From Dehalobacterium formicoaceticum (lineage in GTDB: Bacteria > Bacillota > Dehalobacteriia > Dehalobacteriales > Dehalobacteriaceae), in assembly GCF_002224645.1 (NCBI RefSeq), contig NZ_CP022121.1, positions 2,052,501-2,116,500 on the forward strand: DNA of 64,000 bases, given 5' to 3'. This document shows, one piece after another, positions 60,075 through 64,000 of the stretch. A program made the translations under genes and the position numbers. The notes under the pieces were generated by a model. That model was not told where the DNA came from. It ran no database searches and was given only the letters and a program-made list of their open reading frames with translations. Numbering within the stretch: position 1 is the stretch's first letter; each line of letters begins with the position of its first letter.

Positions 60075-60101
60075 TGCAACCAAAAACATGCTTAATTGGT
60101 C
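60075..60101 (+). promoter_or_regulatory. Candidate ECF promoter
   Basis: TGCAAC (60075-60080), 17 bp, GGTC (60098-60101), similar to the SigM/SigV pattern TGCAAC-N16-17-CGTC, 28 bp upstream of the sigma gene start. Confidence 0.5.
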
Positions 60102-60128
60102 TAAAGGATAAGGGAAGGGGGGTAACTG

Positions 60129-60653
60129 TTGGAAGATTGTAACTGGCAGAAAGTTGATGAGTGGATGCGGCTCTATGGGGACAGAATTATTCGGGTTATC
60201 TACCTGATCATTGATAATTACCATGTGGCCGAAGAGCTAACTCAAGAAGTTTTTGTTAAAGCATACAAAAACATGGACTCCTTCCGCGGTGATTCTTCTC
60301 CCTATACCTGGCTTTATCGGATAGCTCTTAATCTTAGCAAAAATCACCTTAGCCGTAAATCAAGGATTTGGTTTATCCCCTTTAAAAATGAGGAAAAAGC
60401 ATGTAGGTTAACAGAACCCTTGGAGGAGACTGTTATCAACAAGGCTATTAGCGGAAGAGTCAGAGGGTGCATTTTGAAACTGCCCCTTATCTACCGGGAG
60501 GTTATTGTCCTGCATTATTTTGAGGATTTGAAGATTTCTGAGATAGCGCGGGTTTTGGCGCAGCCGGAAGGTACGGTAAAAAGTAAACTTTTTAGGGGAA
60601 GAGAATTATTAGAGACGATCATGAAAAAGGAGGGGCTGAAGGATGGAAGATAA
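60129..60653 (+). CDS. ECF-type RNA polymerase sigma factor (SigV/SigW-like)
   Basis: A 174-residue ECF factor: region 2 (YGDRIIRVIYLIIDNYHVAEELTQEVFVKAYKNMDSFRGDSSPYTWLYRIALNLSKNHL) and region 4 (LKLPLIYREVIVLHYFEDLKISEIARVLAQPEGTVKSKLFRGRELLETI). TTG start after AAGGGGGG. It overlaps the next gene by 11 bp, which encodes its probable anti-sigma factor. Confidence 0.93.
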   Translation: MEDCNWQKVDEWMRLYGDRIIRVIYLIIDNYHVAEELTQEVFVKAYKNMDSFRGDSSPYTWLYRIALNLSKNHLSRKSRIWFIPFKNEEKACRLTEPLEETVINKAISGRVRGCILKLPLIYREVIVLHYFEDLKISEIARVLAQPEGTVKSKLFRGRELLETIMKKEGLKDGR

Positions 60654-61008
60654 GGATCTCTTTAGAAAATTAATAAAAGACAACCTGGAAGAGGAAACAA
60701 AGGAAATTCATTTCTCTCCTCTCGCCAGGGAAAAGGTAAGACAAAGAGTAAATAAAAGCTCCGAATACTCCCCGGGGTGGTGGAACAGGTCAATATCAAT
60801 TTCCTTAAAGGCAATTTCCTTATCTGTGATCCTATTGTTTATTGCCACAGCCTTTTATACCAGAACTTTCTTTTACATTTCGGAAAAAGATATGGCCAGG
60901 TTTGAGATGAGAGAGAAGATCATAATTCATGAAAATGGCGTTCCTTTTGGGGCAGTGCAGCATTTTGCCTTGGCTGTAGAAAAAGGGAAAGGGGTTGTAC
61001 ACCCATGA
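60643..61008 (+). CDS. Probable anti-sigma factor, single membrane helix
   Basis: A 121-residue protein: charged cytoplasmic N-terminus (about 1-45; LFRKLIKDNLEEETKEIHFSPLAREKVRQRV), one membrane helix (about 52-72) and a short extracytoplasmic domain. There is no zinc-finger motif. Position, topology and 11-bp overlap with the sigma gene support an anti-sigma role. It overlaps the TPR gene by ATGA. Confidence 0.75.
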   Translation: MEDKDLFRKLIKDNLEEETKEIHFSPLAREKVRQRVNKSSEYSPGWWNRSISISLKAISLSVILLFIATAFYTRTFFYISEKDMARFEMREKIIIHENGVPFGAVQHFALAVEKGKGVVHP

Positions 61009-63302
61009 GAAGGATTTCTATGACAAAGAAAACATTAATTATTCTGGTAATCATCCTGGGGTTGATATTGACAGTAGGATATATTTCCACACCCAAATTA
61101 ATGGCGGTAAAAATAGCAGCATATGAGCAGGAGGGAAACCAGGAAAATGCCGTCATTTTAAAAGAGCGGTTAATCCGTTTTTTTCCCGGATCAGAAGAAG
61201 CCCGGTGGGAGGTTTATTCTTTAATTGATAGGCTTTTAGAAAAGGAAGAGCGGGTAATGATTGGGCCGGATTTTACCAGTGGCGGGGGAGCTGAGGAAGA
61301 TATCCTTGTTCCAGCGGAAAAAGTAATCGTCTATCTCCTAAAGGTTACTAAAGCCCAAAAAGAAGCAATGTGGAAATATAATATGTATGAAAAGCTGGGC
61401 GAAGTTTATCACTCCCAGGGAAGTTTCTCAGCGGCAGAAGAGAATTATTTGATTGCCGCGAAAGGCTTTGAAGCTGTAGACGGGAATTTTAGGGCGGCAG
61501 AGACAAATATTCGTTTGGTTGATTTGTATCTGGAAACCGGGGAGCAGGAGAAAGCCCTTTCTTTAATAGAGGAAAGCTCGAAAAAGTATGCTGATCTATA
61601 CATTGATGAATTCCTGTCCAAGAAAGGCGATCTTTTCTTTCAACAGGGGGATTATCAAAAGGCAGAAGAATGCTACCGAAAAGCCTTAGAAGAAGCGAAA
61701 AAAGACTGGGACGAGTTTCAAGCTCACCGAAGTGATCAGGAGGAAAGCATTAATGCCACCCTGGACCAACAGCCGGTCTACAGACACAGTAAATCCCAGA
61801 TGGAATTGATTAGAAATCTTAAGACTAAGGGTGATGAGGCCAAAGGCAGTGTTAAGGGGGAAATTCTAAAGGGAAATATTCCTATGTCCAATGTGCTTGT
61901 TTATTTAATAAATGAAAAAAAATATGATGGCAGTATGAACCATTTGGAAGGAATTCAAGAATCTTCCGCCTTCAAAACAGATATGAAGGGAGAATTTAAA
62001 TTTGATAATGTTGCTCCGGGCAGGTATTTTCTCGTGCTTGGGCTGTTACCGGAAGACTTAAATGGACTGGGGAGATTCAATGGGCTGAAAGCTTTCACGG
62101 TGGAAGAAGATCAGACGAAGGAGCTTAGGTATGTTTTTCAGCCTAAGGCAAAAATTTTGGAACCTACCGGTCAGAATACTTTTAATGCAGGGGAGAGCCT
62201 TAAGATAGCCTGGGAAGAAGTACCCGGGGCTAAATCTTATAATCTTCATATTACGCTCAAATTGGAAAATGGCTATGCTTCCCAAGTATACCGGCAGAAC
62301 CTTAGGGGGAATTCCTATATCTTTAATCCTCAGGGAATGGCACTAAGGGAGATGAATTTTGTCACCTGGGGAAATGAGTACGTATTGGGCCCTTCGGCCA
62401 TCCTAGGGAGTTTCTATCCCGGGGCGGAGATCTTCTTTGTGGTGGAAGCATTGGATGATGAGGGTCGGCCTATTTCTGACAGTGAGGGCTACGTCCTTGA
62501 GCCGAGCGGAAACTACCCATCCATTCAAGTAGGGGAAACTAATCCTTTATCCATTGGGGATAAGCTGGTGCTGGAGAAGAAATATTCCGAGGCAATTAAG
62601 GCTTACCTTAAAGGGTTGGAAGAGAAGCCAAATGATCCCCATATATTACTTTCCCTGGCCCGCCTTTATAATTATGGCTGGACGGAAGAAACAGCTGATC
62701 TGGGTAAGGCCGTGAATTATTACGAGGAGCTGTTAAAGGTTAATCGGGATAGGTTTATCGTGCAGGCAGCTGCCGGTGCCAATAATCAAGCCGGTAATTA
62801 CAAGACAGCTTTAAAACTCTACGAAGAAATTGAAAATGAGATGGGTAAGAGTATTTTCTGGTTCCACCAAATGGGTGAATTATATTTTAGAACCGGTAAT
62901 ACAGAAAAAGCCATTGAATATTACCAAAGATATTTAAATAAGGAGAAAGAATTCATAGATTTAGGTCCTGTGATCGCTTATCTTTATCAAGATGATGTAC
63001 CTGGGGCATTAAAGCTCTTGAAAGAAAATAGTTATTCAGAGAGAGTAAGATACAATAGTGAAAGGGAGACAGAAAAGCCGGCCGATATTAATCAGCTTAT
63101 TAATAATCTGGAAAGATACCATAATGGTGTGCATAGTGCCTTAAACAAGGAGGATTTTAAGAAATATTTGTGGGAAATAATGAGTATCAATGGCAGTAAT
63201 CGTTTTGAAAAGGTGCAAGCATTTCAGGCTAAGATTAAGTCCTGGGGAGAAAAGGACGTCCTTGTATTCGTGCTGGAAGAGTTGGCAAAGGATAGGCTTT
63301 AA
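61005..63302 (+). CDS. Membrane-anchored TPR protein with a carboxypeptidase-regulatory-like domain
   Basis: A 765-residue protein: one N-terminal anchor (KKTLIILVIILGLILTVGYI), then TPR repeats at about 120-240 (EKLGEVYHSQGSFSAAEENYLIAAKGF; KGDLFFQQGDYQKAEECYRKALEEA). A beta-sandwich of the carboxypeptidase-regulatory type covers about 285-375 (GEILKGNIPMSNVLVYLI...GEFKFDNVAPGRYFLVLG), then a fibronectin-like segment (about 390-500), then more TPRs (about 520-680). It is exposed outside the membrane and is the third gene of the sigma/anti-sigma operon, so it may be a sensor or a regulated surface scaffold. The stop codon abuts a 168-bp repeat. Confidence 0.85.
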   Translation: MRRISMTKKTLIILVIILGLILTVGYISTPKLMAVKIAAYEQEGNQENAVILKERLIRFFPGSEEARWEVYSLIDRLLEKEERVMIGPDFTSGGGAEEDILVPAEKVIVYLLKVTKAQKEAMWKYNMYEKLGEVYHSQGSFSAAEENYLIAAKGFEAVDGNFRAAETNIRLVDLYLETGEQEKALSLIEESSKKYADLYIDEFLSKKGDLFFQQGDYQKAEECYRKALEEAKKDWDEFQAHRSDQEESINATLDQQPVYRHSKSQMELIRNLKTKGDEAKGSVKGEILKGNIPMSNVLVYLINEKKYDGSMNHLEGIQESSAFKTDMKGEFKFDNVAPGRYFLVLGLLPEDLNGLGRFNGLKAFTVEEDQTKELRYVFQPKAKILEPTGQNTFNAGESLKIAWEEVPGAKSYNLHITLKLENGYASQVYRQNLRGNSYIFNPQGMALREMNFVTWGNEYVLGPSAILGSFYPGAEIFFVVEALDDEGRPISDSEGYVLEPSGNYPSIQVGETNPLSIGDKLVLEKKYSEAIKAYLKGLEEKPNDPHILLSLARLYNYGWTEETADLGKAVNYYEELLKVNRDRFIVQAAAGANNQAGNYKTALKLYEEIENEMGKSIFWFHQMGELYFRTGNTEKAIEYYQRYLNKEKEFIDLGPVIAYLYQDDVPGALKLLKENSYSERVRYNSERETEKPADINQLINNLERYHNGVHSALNKEDFKKYLWEIMSINGSNRFEKVQAFQAKIKSWGEKDVLVFVLEELAKDRL

Positions 63303-63470
63303 ATTCAGGTGGATTTCTTTAATGAGGTGGATAAAAATCAATTTAAGGTAGTATTTTGGCGTGAACAACAGAGGGTGTAAGGATATGATTCGTGCGCCAC
63401 GCAGGGGCGCATAATATAGTGGGTGGAGAGAAAAAGTAAGGGCTAACAAGCAATAATGATAGATTCCCGG
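63303..63470 (+). repeat. 168-bp direct repeat, left copy (remnant of an ATPase gene end)
   Basis: About 94 percent identical by eye to 63833-64000. It begins exactly after the TPR stop codon and encodes the last residues (FNEVDKNQFKVVFWREQQRV) of the ATP-binding protein whose fuller copy is at 63548-63910. This is the scar of a duplication or deletion. Confidence 0.92.
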
Positions 63471-63511
63471 AATCAAAGGGTAAGCTAAAAATATTTTCTT
63501 TTCAGTGTCAG

Positions 63512-63533
63512 AACGAGGAACCGTCCCCTGTTT
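63512..63533 (+). repeat. Solitary right end of the inverted-repeat family (copy F)
   Basis: AACGAGGAACCGTCCCCTGTTT, two differences from the consensus right end, without left end or core. It lies at the junction where the ATPase fragment begins. Confidence 0.85.
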
Positions 63534-63547
63534 GCCCCTTAGGTATT

Positions 63548-63910
63548 TTGGAAATTCCGGCAATTGCTTTAGAAGAAGCATTGATTAATGCAATTGTGCA
63601 TCGGAATTATTTTGTACAAAGCAACATTAGAATCTTCGTATTTGACAATAGGGTAGAAATTATTAGTCCGGGATGTTTACCCAATACGCTAAATGTAGAG
63701 GCGATAAAAACCGGCATTCATATTGCCAGAAATCCGATTTTGCTTTCTCATATCAAGGATATTAAGGATGTTCCCTATCGAGGCACTGGGATGGGAATTA
63801 CGAGGATCATCAGAAGCTGTAAGGAACAAGGCATTCAGGTGGATTTCTTTAATGAGGTGGATAAAAATCAATTTAAGGTAGTATTCTGGCGTGAGCAACA
63901 GAGGGTGTAA
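63548..63910 (+). pseudogene. C-terminal fragment of a RecG-like / AlbA_2-type ATP-binding protein
   Basis: The frame reads EIPAIALEEALINAIVHRNYFVQSNIRIFVFDNRVEIISPGCLPNTLNVEAIKTG...RNPILLSHIKDIKDVPYRGTGMGITRIIRSCKEQG, the HATPase_c_4 domain found after AlbA_2 (schlafen) domains. ATG is absent at a sensible place: codon 63548 is TTG inside the domain, without ribosome site, and the N-terminal half is missing. An inverted-repeat end lies 15 bp upstream. The end of the gene is the right copy of a 168-bp direct repeat. Confidence 0.82.
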
Positions 63911-64000
63911 GGATATGATTCGTACGTCACGCAGGGGCGCATCATATAGTGGCTAGAGAGAAAAAGTAAGGGTTAACAAGCAATAATAATAGATTCACGG
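63833..64000 (+). repeat. 168-bp direct repeat, right copy
   Basis: Matches 63303-63470 with about ten substitutions and may continue beyond the window edge. Confidence 0.92.

Overview
The window looks like the chromosome of an anaerobic, spore-forming Clostridia-class Firmicute, probably of the Peptococcaceae type (Desulfitobacterium / Dehalobacterium-like). The reasons are strong AGGAGG ribosome sites, frequent TTG and GTG starts, GerA-type germination genes, a Spo0E-like protein, a MerB-like selenoprotein, corrinoid-type UroD-family methyltransferases and a molybdenum hydroxylase. No rRNA, tRNA or CRISPR array was seen.

Region 1 (1-5741) is the most interesting part. It holds the tail of a cysteine-rich DsrE-like protein, an HgdB-like (double-cubane type) iron-sulfur protein, an SsuC/TauC-type ABC permease, a lipoprotein substrate-binding protein, a Se/S-carrier-like (DUF3343) protein, a MerB-like organometallic lyase and, on the opposite strand, an ATP-dependent activase for HgdB-like proteins. 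Both the permease and the MerB homologue are cut by an in-frame UGA, and conserved protein sequence continues beyond it. In MerB the UGA falls exactly on the catalytic Cys159 position, and a bacterial SECIS-like hairpin follows. I read this as a selenocysteine-dependent organometal uptake and cleavage system. It matches what I recall NCBI naming Sao (SaoB/P/L), here coupled to an ATP-driven low-potential reductase pair.

Region 2 (5742-20650) is accessory: a DUF2975/HTH pair, a frame-disrupted DUF4153 membrane protein, a HipA-like kinase, an HTH/membrane pair, an ECF sigma/anti-sigma pair, debris of ABC transporters, two unknown proteins, a complete BceAB-RS-type peptide-resistance module with a probable response-regulator operator, and a truncated DUF4143 ATPase.

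Region 3 (20820-26915) is sporulation and germination: a Ger(x)C lipoprotein, a natural GerA-GerB fusion, a polysaccharide deacetylase, an HTH-Spo0E hybrid and a divergent HTH repressor sharing a large palindromic operator. Region 4 (27080-35687) is envelope and polyamine: a GT4 glycosyltransferase, an alkaline-phosphatase-fold membrane protein, speD, a degenerate polyprenyl synthetase, tatC, and an MBOAT/SGNH O-acetylation pair. Region 5 (36013-45407) has a UroD-family methyltransferase, a GT4 enzyme, a phospholipase-C-like protein, TrkH and a pantothenate operon (DUF2520 oxidoreductase, panB, panC, panD).

Region 6 (45647-64000) contains a possible pore-forming protein with a five-bladed tachylectin propeller, a large PAS/GAF histidine kinase, a second UroD-family methyltransferase, a three-subunit xanthine-dehydrogenase-like enzyme with a divergent AraC-PAS activator, an ECF sigma/anti-sigma/TPR operon, and helicase or ATPase debris. 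The kinase and the AraC protein share a cysteine-bearing PAS domain. The methyltransferase and hydroxylase promoters share a GTCCGnTKGGRA motif. An approximately 100-bp family of elements with perfect or near-perfect 22-bp terminal inverted repeats (AAACAGGGGACGGTTCTTTG...) is scattered between 43.7 and 63.5 kb.
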